Positions 26,813-35,689 of a stretch of DNA of 64,000 nucleotides are shown here, in pieces (within the stretch, counting starts at the first letter, position 1; each line of letters starts with the position of its first letter). The stretch lies in the NCBI RefSeq assembly GCF_900176535.1, contig NZ_FWXT01000001.1, forward strand, positions 1,922,001-1,986,000, written 5' to 3'. The notes under the pieces were generated by a model. It saw only the letters and a program-made list of their open reading frames with translations. It was not told the origin of the DNA and did not search any database. Source of the DNA: Pedobacter africanus. GTDB lineage: Bacteria > Bacteroidota > Bacteroidia > Sphingobacteriales > Sphingobacteriaceae. Both the position numbers and the translations under genes were made by a program.

Positions 26813-28435
26813 ATGAACTTCAAAAACACTGCACCACTTGCCTTTTTAAGTGCTTTTTTAATGTGGCTGGCCTGGCCGCCTATTCCTTATACTACACCAT
26901 TACTGCTGATAGGCCTTGTGCCTCTACTGGTAGCCCTGGATAAACTAAAGCAGAACAAGGAAGGGAAAATCGGAAAAAAAGTATTCCTGACTGCCGGGCT
27001 GACATTTCTGATCTGGAACACCGCCTGCATTTATTGGGTATATAATGCCATTAGCGCGGTGAACAACCCTGTGGTTGCGGCGTTTGTTTCGTTGATCCCT
27101 TTTGGATTAGGGGCCTTGCTGATGACCTTTGCTTTCTGGCTATACTACCGCCTGGGCCGTGTAGTCAATAAGAACCTGGCCTACGCGGGTCTGGTTTCCT
27201 TTTATGTGGCCATGGAGTACCTGCACCAGAGCTGGGACCTGGCCTTTCCCTGGATGACACTGGGAAATGGTTTATCGGGCATGCACCAGCTTGCGCAGTG
27301 GTATGAATATACCGGCGTTTACGGCGGTTCTGTATGGATACTACTGAGCAACATTTTAGCGTTTGAAGCCTGGAAAAAATGGAAAAGCGATGTCAAAGGT
27401 TATGGCCGCATAAGGCCCGCTTTTATATGGACTTTATTGGTAGTGCTGCCTGCCAGCTTATCGCTTACCAAATACAGTCAGTATAAAGAAAAGGAGGTGC
27501 CGGTAAATGTGGTAACTGTTCAGCCGAACATAGACCCATACCTGAAATTTGGCGGACTTTCGGCGGCAGAACAGCTCAATGTGTTGACGCATCTTTCCGA
27601 TTCAGTAGCACAACCCAATACAGAGTATTTTATATGGCCCGAAACAGCCATACCTAGTAACGTGGATGAAGACAGGATCAGGAGCAATACCGACTTCATG
27701 ATTGCACAGCGATTTCTGGAAAAATACAAGAACGGCACTTTAATTACCGGACTGGAAAGCGTCAGGTTTTATCCTGATCAGCAAACCCTATCGGCCAGGA
27801 AATACGATAATGGCACCTATGTTGATGTTTTTAACAGTGCCATACAAATTGAAAACTCGGCGAATGTGCAGTTTTACCATAAATCCAAACTGGTTCCGGG
27901 TGTAGAGAAAATGCCCTTCCCTTCGGCACTCGCTATCTTGTCCCCGGTTTTTGAGGGTTTTGGTGGTACAGTAGGTGGTTATGGCTCACAGAAAGAACCG
28001 GGCGTGTTTTATGCATATAGTGGCATTGGTGCCGCACCTGTGATCTGCTATGAATCCATTTGGGGCGACTGGGTTGGCCAGGCAGTTAAAAACGGGGCAC
28101 AATTTATTGCAGTGATCACCAACGACGGCTGGTGGGGCAACACCTCGGGCAAAGACCAGCATCTGATGTATGCGAGGCTTAGGGCCATAGAAAACCGCAG
28201 GTATGTAGTACGCTCGGCCAACACCGGAATTTCCTGCTTCATCAATCAGAAAGGCGATGTGATCAAACAGGCGGATTGGTGGACAAGAACTGCACTGAAG
28301 GCTGACATCAATTTAAATGATGAACGGACCTTTTACACCAGATCAGGTGACATTATTGCCAAACTCCTATGCATTACAGCTTTACTCCTGGCATTGCTTA
28401 TCCCTTACTACCGCTGGGTTAAAAAGAAAAGCTAA
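26813..28435 (+). CDS. lnt: Apolipoprotein N-acyltransferase
   Basis: This inner-membrane enzyme adds the third acyl chain to the N-terminal Cys of lipoproteins. It has 540 residues: an N-terminal membrane part of about six helices (to residue 225) and a periplasmic nitrilase domain. The catalytic triad can be assigned to Glu in WPETAIPSN, Lys in KSKLVPGVEKMPF and Cys in PVICYESIWGDW, and a last helix closes the protein. It shares 4 bases with the 3' end of the convergent nadE. It completes, with lspA in this window, two of the three steps of lipoprotein maturation. Confidence 0.95.
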   Translation: MNFKNTAPLAFLSAFLMWLAWPPIPYTTPLLLIGLVPLLVALDKLKQNKEGKIGKKVFLTAGLTFLIWNTACIYWVYNAISAVNNPVVAAFVSLIPFGLGALLMTFAFWLYYRLGRVVNKNLAYAGLVSFYVAMEYLHQSWDLAFPWMTLGNGLSGMHQLAQWYEYTGVYGGSVWILLSNILAFEAWKKWKSDVKGYGRIRPAFIWTLLVVLPASLSLTKYSQYKEKEVPVNVVTVQPNIDPYLKFGGLSAAEQLNVLTHLSDSVAQPNTEYFIWPETAIPSNVDEDRIRSNTDFMIAQRFLEKYKNGTLITGLESVRFYPDQQTLSARKYDNGTYVDVFNSAIQIENSANVQFYHKSKLVPGVEKMPFPSALAILSPVFEGFGGTVGGYGSQKEPGVFYAYSGIGAAPVICYESIWGDWVGQAVKNGAQFIAVITNDGWWGNTSGKDQHLMYARLRAIENRRYVVRSANTGISCFINQKGDVIKQADWWTRTALKADINLNDERTFYTRSGDIIAKLLCITALLLALLIPYYRWVKKKS

Positions 28436-30072
28436 GAGAGGTATTTACCTACTATCGGCATCCTGCGGCCCATTCCAAAGGCTTTAGGCGACACTCTTAA
28501 AATCGGAGGGGTCTGGTAACGCTTAAACTCTGCGGTGTTCACCATTTTGATGATCCTTTTAACCAGGGCGCCATCGTATCCCTGGGAAATAATAGCTGTT
28601 GAACTTTGTTTTAGCTCTATGTACTGGTGCAGGATTTTGTCCAGAATATCATAATCAGGTAAGGAGTCAGAATCTTTTTGTCCCGGGCGCAGTTCGGCCG
28701 ATGGTGGTTTCACAATTGAATTTTCCGGGATGACAACTCCATCTTTATTAATGTAATGGGCCAGCTGGTAAACCTGGGTCTTATACACGTCGCCAATCAC
28801 GCCGATTGCCCCGCACATATCGCCATACAAAGTACCGTAGCCTACTGCACATTCACTTTTATTAGAGGTATTCAATAAGATGTAGCCAAACTTATTGGAC
28901 ATGGCCATCACAACGATGCCACGGCAGCGGGCCTGAATGTTCTCTTCGGTAAGGTTAAAAGGTAATCCCTTAAAAGCCGGCCCCATCATGCTATCGAAAG
29001 CATCAGCAGCGTCTTTTATCGGGATAATCTCGTGCTGGCAGCCGATGTTGCTCACCAGGTCGAGCGCATCCTGTATGGAATGATCTGAGGAATACTTAGA
29101 TGGCATCAGTACGGCCATTACATTTTCAGGCCCCAAGGCACGACATGCCAGGGCACAGACAAGGGCAGAATCAATGCCCCCCGATAAGCCCAGCACGGCT
29201 TTACTAAAGCCAGATTTGGCAAAATAATCTTTAATACCGAGTACAAGTGCCTCGTAGATCTGCTCTACATCCGGTATGGTCTGATGCTGAATAGGGTGAT
29301 GCCCCGTAATTACATTGTCTGCAAATTCATAAATGCGCAGCTCCTCCTTAAAATAAGGCATTTCATCAATCAGGTTCCCTTTGGCGTCAAAGGCTAAAGA
29401 TCCGCCATCAAAAATGATCTCGGTTTGTGCCCCCACCTGGTTCACATACAGTAATGGCAGGTTATATTTTTTAGCATTGTTAGACAGCACCTCAATACGC
29501 TCGTCATCATGACAGTAAGAAAAGGGAGAGGCTGCAATATTGATCATCAGTTTTGGTTTCTGGCGAATCAGCTCGTCCATAGGTTCAGCCACATACAAGG
29601 GGTTATTGTTGATGTTCCAGAGGTCTTCGCAAATGGTAACCGCAATTTTAATCCCTTTAAAATCTACACATTCAAAATGACTTGCAGGTTCAAAATAACG
29701 GTACTCATCGAATACATCATAATTGGGTAGCAAAGCCTTTTTCACCACACGTTTCAGGCGACCATCCTCCATGAAATAAGCCGCATTGTACAAATCCTTT
29801 CCCGCCAGGATATCATTTTTAACAGGCAAGCCCACAATACAGGCGATGCCTTTGCAATGCGTTGCGATCTCCCGGGCAGCTTTTTCACAGAGGTCGATAA
29901 ACTCGTCAAATTCCAGAAAATCGCGTGGAGGGTACCCGCATATGGCCAGTTCAGCAAACACAACGAGATCTGCCCCCTTTGCCTTGGCCTGTTCAATATG
30001 GTCAATGATCTTTTTTGTATTGTATTCGAAATTACCGATATGATAGTTGAGCTGTGCTAATGCGATTTTCAT
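28432..30072 (-). CDS. nadE: Glutamine-dependent NAD+ synthetase
   Basis: This enzyme converts deamido-NAD to NAD using glutamine and ATP. It has 546 residues. The N-terminal nitrilase-like glutaminase carries Glu in FAELAICGYPPRDF, Lys in KKALLPNYDVFDEYRYF and Cys in ITICEDLWN. The C-terminal synthetase has the PP-loop GLSGGIDSALV and downstream ATP-binding segments with TSNKSECAVGYGTLYGD. The start is ATG 30072. It overlaps lnt tail-to-tail by 4 bases and lies 21 bases from the barrel protein gene upstream on the same strand. Confidence 0.96.
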   Translation of the reverse strand: MKIALAQLNYHIGNFEYNTKKIIDHIEQAKAKGADLVVFAELAICGYPPRDFLEFDEFIDLCEKAAREIATHCKGIACIVGLPVKNDILAGKDLYNAAYFMEDGRLKRVVKKALLPNYDVFDEYRYFEPASHFECVDFKGIKIAVTICEDLWNINNNPLYVAEPMDELIRQKPKLMINIAASPFSYCHDDERIEVLSNNAKKYNLPLLYVNQVGAQTEIIFDGGSLAFDAKGNLIDEMPYFKEELRIYEFADNVITGHHPIQHQTIPDVEQIYEALVLGIKDYFAKSGFSKAVLGLSGGIDSALVCALACRALGPENVMAVLMPSKYSSDHSIQDALDLVSNIGCQHEIIPIKDAADAFDSMMGPAFKGLPFNLTEENIQARCRGIVVMAMSNKFGYILLNTSNKSECAVGYGTLYGDMCGAIGVIGDVYKTQVYQLAHYINKDGVVIPENSIVKPPSAELRPGQKDSDSLPDYDILDKILHQYIELKQSSTAIISQGYDGALVKRIIKMVNTAEFKRYQTPPILRVSPKAFGMGRRMPIVGKYLS

Positions 30073-30093
30073 GCGTTTTTCTTAGAATACTGA

Positions 30094-30756
30094 TTAAAAG
30101 AATACACCTATATTGAGGCCAATATAATGGTTGCGAAGGCTATTGGCTTCGCTGGTGCGGATATTGGTAAAGCCATTGTTCAGGCTAAGTCCTGCTGCGA
30201 CTGTAGTATGGTCCGCCACATCAAATTCTGCGCCGGCCCCAATGATCAGTCCCGCACGGTAAAACTTGGTATACTTTGAAATGCTCTCGCTATCCGGAGT
30301 CTGACCGCCATCTTTAACCACGCCATCTCCACTCTGCTTTGCCCCAATTTTAAAATCGTTGGATAGGCCGAATTGTCCGTACCAGCGCACATCGCCCATC
30401 TGGCCCGTCCGCAGTTTAATGGTAAGCGGAATTTCGATATACTGAAGTTTATACTTTCTTTCAATAGCAATCTGAGATGAATTTACGGTCTGCGCTTCAG
30501 TACTTTCGCCATTTATGGTGGTGATGGTTAGTCCGGTAGAAAAGCTGTAGTTCTCAGCAAAATTAAAATCTCCCAGCAGTCCATAGGAAAAGCCCAGGGA
30601 AATGCCATTGCTTTTACCGGTTTCAGGTTTTACCCAGCCAATTGTAGGGTGTGCCGTTAGGCCCAGACGGAAACCGTACTCGGGTAATTTGAACTGCTGT
30701 GCAAAAAGGTTAGTGCTTAAAAAAAATAGCAGGAAGCCGGGAAACAGTCTTTTCAT
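30094..30756 (-). CDS. Outer-membrane beta-barrel protein (PorT-like)
   Basis: This 220-residue exported protein has a signal peptide (MKRLFPGFLLFFLSTNLFAQ, cleavage after Phe-Ala near residue 19) and alternating amphipathic strands typical of a small eight-stranded barrel: YGFRLGLTAHPTIGW, FNFAENYSFSTGLTIT, KLQYIEIPLTIKL and ending HYIGLNIGVFF with a terminal Phe, the usual sorting signal for the BAM machine. It fits the broad PorT/OMP_b-brl_2 family. Neighbouring gldB is divergent, 13 bases away. Function unknown; PorT itself is linked to type IX secretion, but this family name is broad and proves nothing here. Confidence 0.82.
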   Translation of the reverse strand: MKRLFPGFLLFFLSTNLFAQQFKLPEYGFRLGLTAHPTIGWVKPETGKSNGISLGFSYGLLGDFNFAENYSFSTGLTITTINGESTEAQTVNSSQIAIERKYKLQYIEIPLTIKLRTGQMGDVRWYGQFGLSNDFKIGAKQSGDGVVKDGGQTPDSESISKYTKFYRAGLIIGAGAEFDVADHTTVAAGLSLNNGFTNIRTSEANSLRNHYIGLNIGVFF

Positions 30757-30759
30757 ATG

Positions 30760-30767
30760 TATATTTG
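30760..30767 (+). promoter_or_regulatory. -7 element TATATTTG of gldB
   Basis: Exact TAnnTTTG match. The last G lies 6 bases before ATG 30773 and only 3 before ATG 30770. The expected transcription start therefore coincides with ATG 30773, giving a leaderless mRNA and pointing to the second ATG. Confidence 0.6.
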
Positions 30768-30772
30768 TTATG

Positions 30773-31804
30773 ATGATATATAACGTAAAACTCTGCCAAA
30801 TCTATCTATTTTTTCTTGTTGTCCTTACTTTTTTTTCATGTAAGCAGTCGGCCAAGCCCGATGTCAGTCATATTGACCTTAATGTAAAAATTGAACGCTT
30901 TGATCGCGACCTGGCCCAGGGGAAATCAGCTGGCCTGCAGCAAACAGATGAACTGCTTCATAAAAAGTACGGCGCATTTTACGATGATTACATGCACCGT
31001 ATGGTAGGCAATTTTGAGTACAGCAACACAGAAATCTTATCTACATTGTATAAAGATCAGGCCTATTACGATTTAAACAAGGAGGCCGACAGTGTTTTCA
31101 GTGACATGAAACCTATAGAAAAAGAACTGACGCAGACTTTTAAATACATCCGGTATTATTATCCAAAGACCTCCTTGCCGCGCTTTGTCGCTTTCATTTC
31201 GGGCTTTGCCGTTCAAACCCCGATCGGCGATAACTACATGGGTATAGGACTGGATATGTTTTTAGGAAAAAACAGCAAATTTTACCGGGCTATTGTAGAG
31301 AGTGTACCCCTGTATTTATCACGGCGATTCAGGCCGGAATATATTGTACCCCGCACTACAGAAACTTTTGCCAGGGAGGAGCTCTTTAAGGAGCAGGATG
31401 AAGACCGCTCATTACTTTCCAAAATGATCTATAATGGGAAGATCCTGTATTTTATGGATCAGGTACTTCCGGATGGAACACCCGACTCCGTAAAAATAGG
31501 TTATACCGCCAAACAGCTGGCCTGGTGTAAAACTTTTGAGCGCGACATATGGGGCTATTATCTGCAAAACGATTTACTGTTTGAAACAGACTACCAGAAA
31601 ATACAGGTATTTTTAAGCGAAGGCCCCTTTACACCGGGGCTGGGAGAAAAAAACGAATCGGCTCCAAAACTCGGGATATGGACTGGCTGGCAGATCGTTA
31701 GAAAATACATGCAGGAAAACAAGCAGGTAACTTTACAGCAGCTGATGGCCGAAAAGGACATGCAAAAAATACTACAGCAGTCAAAATATAAGCCCAAATC
31801 ATAA
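30773..31804 (+). CDS. gldB: Gliding-motility lipoprotein GldB
   Basis: This 343-residue lipoprotein matches GldB, needed for gliding in Flavobacterium and found with the type IX system. The lipobox is TFFSC near residue 20, so the mature protein starts at Cys and is membrane anchored. The rest is soluble and helical, with no catalytic motif. Landmarks are NVKIERFDRDLAQG, FVAFISGFAVQTPIGDNYMGIGLDMFLG, RRFRPEYIVPRTTE and GPFTPGLGEKNESAPKLGIWTGWQIVRKYM. The frame is open far upstream, but codons before 30770 overlap the divergent barrel gene. ATG 30773 fits the signal sequence and the promoter. It is followed 11 bases later by a patatin gene. Confidence 0.9.
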   Translation: MIYNVKLCQIYLFFLVVLTFFSCKQSAKPDVSHIDLNVKIERFDRDLAQGKSAGLQQTDELLHKKYGAFYDDYMHRMVGNFEYSNTEILSTLYKDQAYYDLNKEADSVFSDMKPIEKELTQTFKYIRYYYPKTSLPRFVAFISGFAVQTPIGDNYMGIGLDMFLGKNSKFYRAIVESVPLYLSRRFRPEYIVPRTTETFAREELFKEQDEDRSLLSKMIYNGKILYFMDQVLPDGTPDSVKIGYTAKQLAWCKTFERDIWGYYLQNDLLFETDYQKIQVFLSEGPFTPGLGEKNESAPKLGIWTGWQIVRKYMQENKQVTLQQLMAEKDMQKILQQSKYKPKS

Positions 31805-31815
31805 AAACTCAAGGT

Positions 31816-32586
31816 ATGGCTAAAATAGGTATTGTATTATCTGGTGGCGGAATACGCGGAATCGCGCATTTAGGCGTTTTAAAGGCCTTTATGAATGCTG
31901 GCATACAATTCAGTCACGTCAGCGGCACCAGCGCAGGATCTATTGCCGGTGCATTTTACGCTGCCGGTATTGACCCGGAAGAAGGATTGAACATTTTTAT
32001 CAAAACCAAGCTGCTTCACTTTGTGAGGCCTGCTTTAGGGGCTATGGGCCTGGTTAACATTGAACATACCTCCGACCTGCTAAAATCTTATTTCCCAGAA
32101 GATAAGATCGAAAACCTGAAAATTCCGCTTACCATTGCCACCACCAATTTCAGTGAAGGCAGGCTGGTATATTTCAATAAAGGACCGCTCATCAGAGCCA
32201 TACAAGCATCATGCTGCATCCCAGGTATTTTTAAGCCCATTATGATTGATGATCAGATGTATGTAGATGGAGGAGTACTGAACAACTTTCCGGTAGAGCC
32301 CCTGCTTAAAGACTGTGACTTTATCATAGGCTCGTCCTGCAACCATTTAAACCCGGTAGATAAAATCACTAAGTTCATCTCACTGATGACCAGGGCTGCC
32401 ATCATGTCGGTAAACAGAGATATGGAACAAAAAGTAGCTTCATGCAATATTCTGGTAGAGCCCAAAGGAATGGGCAGCATCAATACCTTTGATATGGCCA
32501 AAGCCGAAACCATTTACTGGCTGGCTTATGAAGAGGCGCTTAAAACGATAAAAAACAGCGAAACGCTAAGTGCGCTTAGCCTTTAG
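31816..32586 (+). CDS. Patatin-like phospholipase
   Basis: This 256-residue lipid acyl hydrolase has the patatin Ser-Asp dyad. The oxyanion loop reads LSGGGIRGIAHLG, the nucleophile elbow GTSAG lies at about residues 38-42 and the catalytic Asp is in VDGGVLNNFP at about 152. No signal peptide is visible, so it should act at the inner face of the membrane on acyl lipids. It lies 11 bases after gldB and is probably co-transcribed with it. Its 3' end overlaps the convergent comB-like gene by 11 bases. Confidence 0.93.
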   Translation: MAKIGIVLSGGGIRGIAHLGVLKAFMNAGIQFSHVSGTSAGSIAGAFYAAGIDPEEGLNIFIKTKLLHFVRPALGAMGLVNIEHTSDLLKSYFPEDKIENLKIPLTIATTNFSEGRLVYFNKGPLIRAIQASCCIPGIFKPIMIDDQMYVDGGVLNNFPVEPLLKDCDFIIGSSCNHLNPVDKITKFISLMTRAAIMSVNRDMEQKVASCNILVEPKGMGSINTFDMAKAETIYWLAYEEALKTIKNSETLSALSL

Positions 32587-33304
32587 CAGGCTCCATCGCT
32601 ACCAAAGCCTCGCCAACAAGCACAGGTATGGCCTGGCAGATATTGAACTGTAAGCAGAACCTTACATCATCTTCTATGTTTAATTCGGCAAGCCTGTGAC
32701 TGTGCGACGATTTGTGGAGATAGGCCCTGAGATCGTCTTTCGCCAGCAGATAGAGGTCTTCCGCTGCAATACAGGAATCATCAAAATGGGTAAAGTCCTT
32801 ACGCAGTTCATTTACAACCGCACCTGCGAACAGGGTATCTTCCAGATTAAACTTGTCTTTCCATCCTGCGCAAAGCAGCAGGACATTTTTTTCCTGGACC
32901 TTAAGCCAGTTACATAGCGCTTTTAAATTCAGGAAGGCACCAATCACTACCTGATGTGCCTGTTCACGCGCCATATGCAGGGCCTTGGTACCATTTGTGG
33001 TAGTGAGCACTACCGTTTTACCTTTCACTTTTTCACCAATATAGGAAAATGGAGAATTGCCGAAGTCGTAACCTTCAACAACTTCTCCATTTCGCTCTGC
33101 AGCCAGTAAAAAGCCCTTATCCGCATAACTTAAGCAATCTTCAACATGGGCAACGGGAATAATAGCTTCGGCGCCATTGTCAATCCCATAAACCATTGAT
33201 GAAGTCGCCCTTAAAATGTCAATAACCACGACAACGCTTTCTTTAATGTCGTACAGGTTTAATAGTGCGGGCGTTAAACAAACTTCTATGCTTTTTTTTT
33301 GCAT
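32576..33304 (-). CDS. 2-phosphosulfolactate phosphatase (ComB-like)
   Basis: This 242-residue protein matches the ComB family of Mg-dependent acid phosphatases, which release sulfolactate from 2-phosphosulfolactate. Hallmarks are VVIDILRATSSMVYGIDNGA, LAAERNGE, GFDFGNSP-like GYDFGNSPF, TTTNGTKAL and LLCAGWKDKFNLEDTLFAGA. ATG 33304 is used; a TTG three codons earlier precedes a run of C. In methanogens the step belongs to coenzyme M synthesis. In Bacteroidota the function is open; supply of sulfonates for sulfonolipids is one possibility, but nothing nearby supports it. It lies 37 bases downstream of gcvT on the same strand. Confidence 0.88.
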   Translation of the reverse strand: MQKKSIEVCLTPALLNLYDIKESVVVVIDILRATSSMVYGIDNGAEAIIPVAHVEDCLSYADKGFLLAAERNGEVVEGYDFGNSPFSYIGEKVKGKTVVLTTTNGTKALHMAREQAHQVVIGAFLNLKALCNWLKVQEKNVLLLCAGWKDKFNLEDTLFAGAVVNELRKDFTHFDDSCIAAEDLYLLAKDDLRAYLHKSSHSHRLAELNIEDDVRFCLQFNICQAIPVLVGEALVAMEPAKG

Positions 33305-33341
33305 GGGGGGCAATTGATGTGCTATTGCAGTGTAAGATTAA

Positions 33342-34421
33342 TTATTTATAAAAAGGGAATTTAACAATTCTGGCCCTGATTTTCTGATTACGGATATGTA
33401 TAAAGATCTCCGTTCCCTCTTTGGCAAAGGCTTTGTCTACATAGCCCATTCCAATCGCTTTTTGCAGCGAAGGTGATTGTGTTCCTGACGTAACGCGGCC
33501 AATTACATTGCCATCGGCTTCAATAATCTCATAATCATGACGGGGGATCCCTCTGTCGATCATTTCAAAGCCTATAAGCTTACGTTTTACACCTGCCTCT
33601 TTTTGTGCAAGCAGCGCCTCTGAATTCGTAAATACCTTAGAAAATTTGGTGATCCAGCCTAAACCAGCCTCGATTGGTGAAGTCGTATCGTCAATATCGT
33701 TGCCATACAGGCAGAAACCCATCTCCAGGCGCAGGGTATCTCTAGCCCCCAAACCAATGGGCTTGATGTCAAATGCTTCTCCAGCCTCAAAAATTGCCTT
33801 CCAGATGGCATCAGCATGTTCATTTTCAAAATAAACTTCAAAGCCACCTGCACCGGTATAACCTGTTGCAGAGATCACTACATTATCGATGCCCGCAAAA
33901 CGGCCTTTAACAAAATTGTAGTATTCCATCGAAGCAAGGTCAACATCTGTTAAGCTTTGCAGTGCTTCGGCAGCTTTTGGTCCCTGAATAGCCAGCAAAG
34001 AGGTCTTATCAGATATATTATGCATTTCAACACCTTTGGTATTGAATTTCTGGATCCAGTTCCAGTCTTTTTCAATATTTGAAGCATTTACCACAAGCAT
34101 ATAAGTAAGCTCATCAATACGGTACACCAGTAAATCATCTACAATACCGCCATCTTCATTTGGCAGACAGGAATACTGAACTTTACCATCGTATAATTTT
34201 GAAGCATCATTACTGGTTACGCGTTGGATAAGATCCAATGCATTTTCCCCTTTCAGTATAAATTCACCCATGTGACTAACGTCAAAAACGCCAACACTGC
34301 TTCTTACAGCAGCATGCTCTGCATTAATCCCTTCGTACTGAACAGGCATATTGTATCCTGCAAATGGCACCATTTTGGCGCCCAATGAAATGTGTTTATC
34401 GGTTAGTGCGGTATTCTTCAT
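33342..34421 (-). CDS. gcvT: Glycine cleavage system T protein (aminomethyltransferase)
   Basis: This enzyme transfers the methylene group from aminomethyl-H protein to tetrahydrofolate, releasing ammonia. It has 359 residues. Motifs are PFAGYNMPVQYEG, GVFDVSHMGEF, TGYTGAGGFEVYF and LGARDTLRLEMGFCLYGNDID, with ITSGTQSPS-like VTSGTQSPSLQKAIGMGYV near the end. The H and P proteins are not in this window, as is common in Bacteroidota. A -7 element TACCTTTG lies 27 bases before ATG 34421. The comB-like gene follows. Confidence 0.96.
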   Translation of the reverse strand: MKNTALTDKHISLGAKMVPFAGYNMPVQYEGINAEHAAVRSSVGVFDVSHMGEFILKGENALDLIQRVTSNDASKLYDGKVQYSCLPNEDGGIVDDLLVYRIDELTYMLVVNASNIEKDWNWIQKFNTKGVEMHNISDKTSLLAIQGPKAAEALQSLTDVDLASMEYYNFVKGRFAGIDNVVISATGYTGAGGFEVYFENEHADAIWKAIFEAGEAFDIKPIGLGARDTLRLEMGFCLYGNDIDDTTSPIEAGLGWITKFSKVFTNSEALLAQKEAGVKRKLIGFEMIDRGIPRHDYEIIEADGNVIGRVTSGTQSPSLQKAIGMGYVDKAFAKEGTEIFIHIRNQKIRARIVKFPFYK

Positions 34422-34447
34422 ACAGTTTAATATCTATAAAAACTCGG

Positions 34448-34455
34448 CAAAGGTA
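34448..34455 (-). promoter_or_regulatory. -7 element TACCTTTG of gcvT
   Basis: Exact TAnnTTTG on the minus strand, last G 27 bases before ATG 34421, giving a leader of about 20 bases. It lies in the gap after the glycosyltransferase gene. No clear -33 box, and I see no glycine-riboswitch fold in the short leader. Confidence 0.5.
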
Positions 34456-34462
34456 TATAAAT

Positions 34463-35665
34463 TTAGCCACTAATTAATTTTTCATAGATATCCATCATTC
34501 TTTTGGAAATCTTGTTAATATCATGGTCCCTTTCTACGGTTTTCCGCGCATTTTCGCCTATTTCCCGCCACTTTTTAGGATTGGTAATACATTGCAGAAT
34601 AGACCGGTAAAATTCATCCGCAGTATTGGCAATCAGGATATCTTTTCCATGCTCACAGCTGATTCCTTCTGCAGCCATACTAGTAGCGATGATACATTTG
34701 CTCATGGCCATGCCTTCAATAATTTTCACCCGCATTCCACTGGTAGACAAAAGGGGTACGATCATGATGGCTTTGGAATTGATAAACTCTACGGCATCAA
34801 ATATCTCTCCCTCTACCACTAGGTTTTCAGAATCGTACTCAAAAAACTGGCGTTGCATATTCTTCCCGGCAATATAAAACCGGAGCTCGGAATTGAGTTT
34901 TTCGATATCAGGCCATATTTCATCCAGAAACCATTCCAATCCTTCCTTGTTTGGTCTCCAGTCCATAGCCCCCAGGTGAAAAAGCGTGGGGAAACTGGTT
35001 TTAGAGGGATCTGTAATGTATTTTTCAAAATCAAGGGCAACCGGAAAAACCTCTAAGGCGGTCTCACAGCCCATCTTTAGAATGTTTTGCCTGTCAGGCT
35101 CGCTGATGGCAAATACCTGGTGAAAACGATTGATCTGTTCTGTTTCATAATGCTTTAAACGCCGGGCCAGAAATTGCAGGTATTTTCTTCGGGGCGTAAA
35201 TTGTTCGCGCATAGCACTTCGTTCCCATACATCAAACTCTATGTTGTGTGCCCTATAAATTACCTTCGCTGTGCTGTTCGCTTTCACAATATCCAGGTAA
35301 GGCACCACAAAAAGCCCCTCAAACTGAATGATATCAAATTCATTCTCCTTCAAAATTTCTTCCAGTAAACGTGCAGCATCCTCATCAAAAAACCTGGATA
35401 CGTTATATGATTCATTGGAAAAGATATTGATCAGTGCGCCCCATACATTTACTTCCGTATCGATACTAAAGGAATGAAATTTTATCTGTTCAAAAACTGG
35501 GTCGTAAATATCATCCACATCAATTCTATGCTTGTTGGTGTTGATACTGAACAAGGTGATATCTGCCCCAAAGTTCAGCAAGCCTTTAATGGTATTGTAA
35601 ACCACTATCGGATAACCGCTGTTGGGAGGGAAAGGTACTCTGTTTGTGAGGATCAGTGTTTTCAA
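34463..35665 (-). CDS. Glycosyltransferase family 4 protein
   Basis: This is a 400-residue GT-B fold glycosyltransferase. The N-terminal half begins MKTLILTNRVPFPPNSGYP, the usual sugar-donor clan start. The C-terminal half has the nucleotide-sugar site FHLGAMDWRPNKEGLEWFLDEIWP and a V-P-L-L-S-T-S-G-M-R-V-K-I-I-E-G-M-A-type segment, where Glu binds the donor ribose. The donor and acceptor are unknown. The only possible start is TTG 35665: an in-frame stop lies 7 codons upstream and there is no ATG. It lies between rnhB (24 bases) and gcvT (41 bases) on the same strand. Confidence 0.9.
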   Translation of the reverse strand: MKTLILTNRVPFPPNSGYPIVVYNTIKGLLNFGADITLFSINTNKHRIDVDDIYDPVFEQIKFHSFSIDTEVNVWGALINIFSNESYNVSRFFDEDAARLLEEILKENEFDIIQFEGLFVVPYLDIVKANSTAKVIYRAHNIEFDVWERSAMREQFTPRRKYLQFLARRLKHYETEQINRFHQVFAISEPDRQNILKMGCETALEVFPVALDFEKYITDPSKTSFPTLFHLGAMDWRPNKEGLEWFLDEIWPDIEKLNSELRFYIAGKNMQRQFFEYDSENLVVEGEIFDAVEFINSKAIMIVPLLSTSGMRVKIIEGMAMSKCIIATSMAAEGISCEHGKDILIANTADEFYRSILQCITNPKKWREIGENARKTVERDHDINKISKRMMDIYEKLISG

Positions 35666-35689
35666 ATTATGTGAAAATACTAATTATCC

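Noticed and set aside
30602..30769. Upstream extension of the gldB frame
   Set aside because: The extra 57 codons overlap the divergent barrel gene and would place the lipobox deep inside the protein; the promoter lies at 30760.
34422..34462. Glycine riboswitch before gcvT
   Set aside because: The leader after the -7 element is only about 20 bases, far too short for a glycine aptamer.
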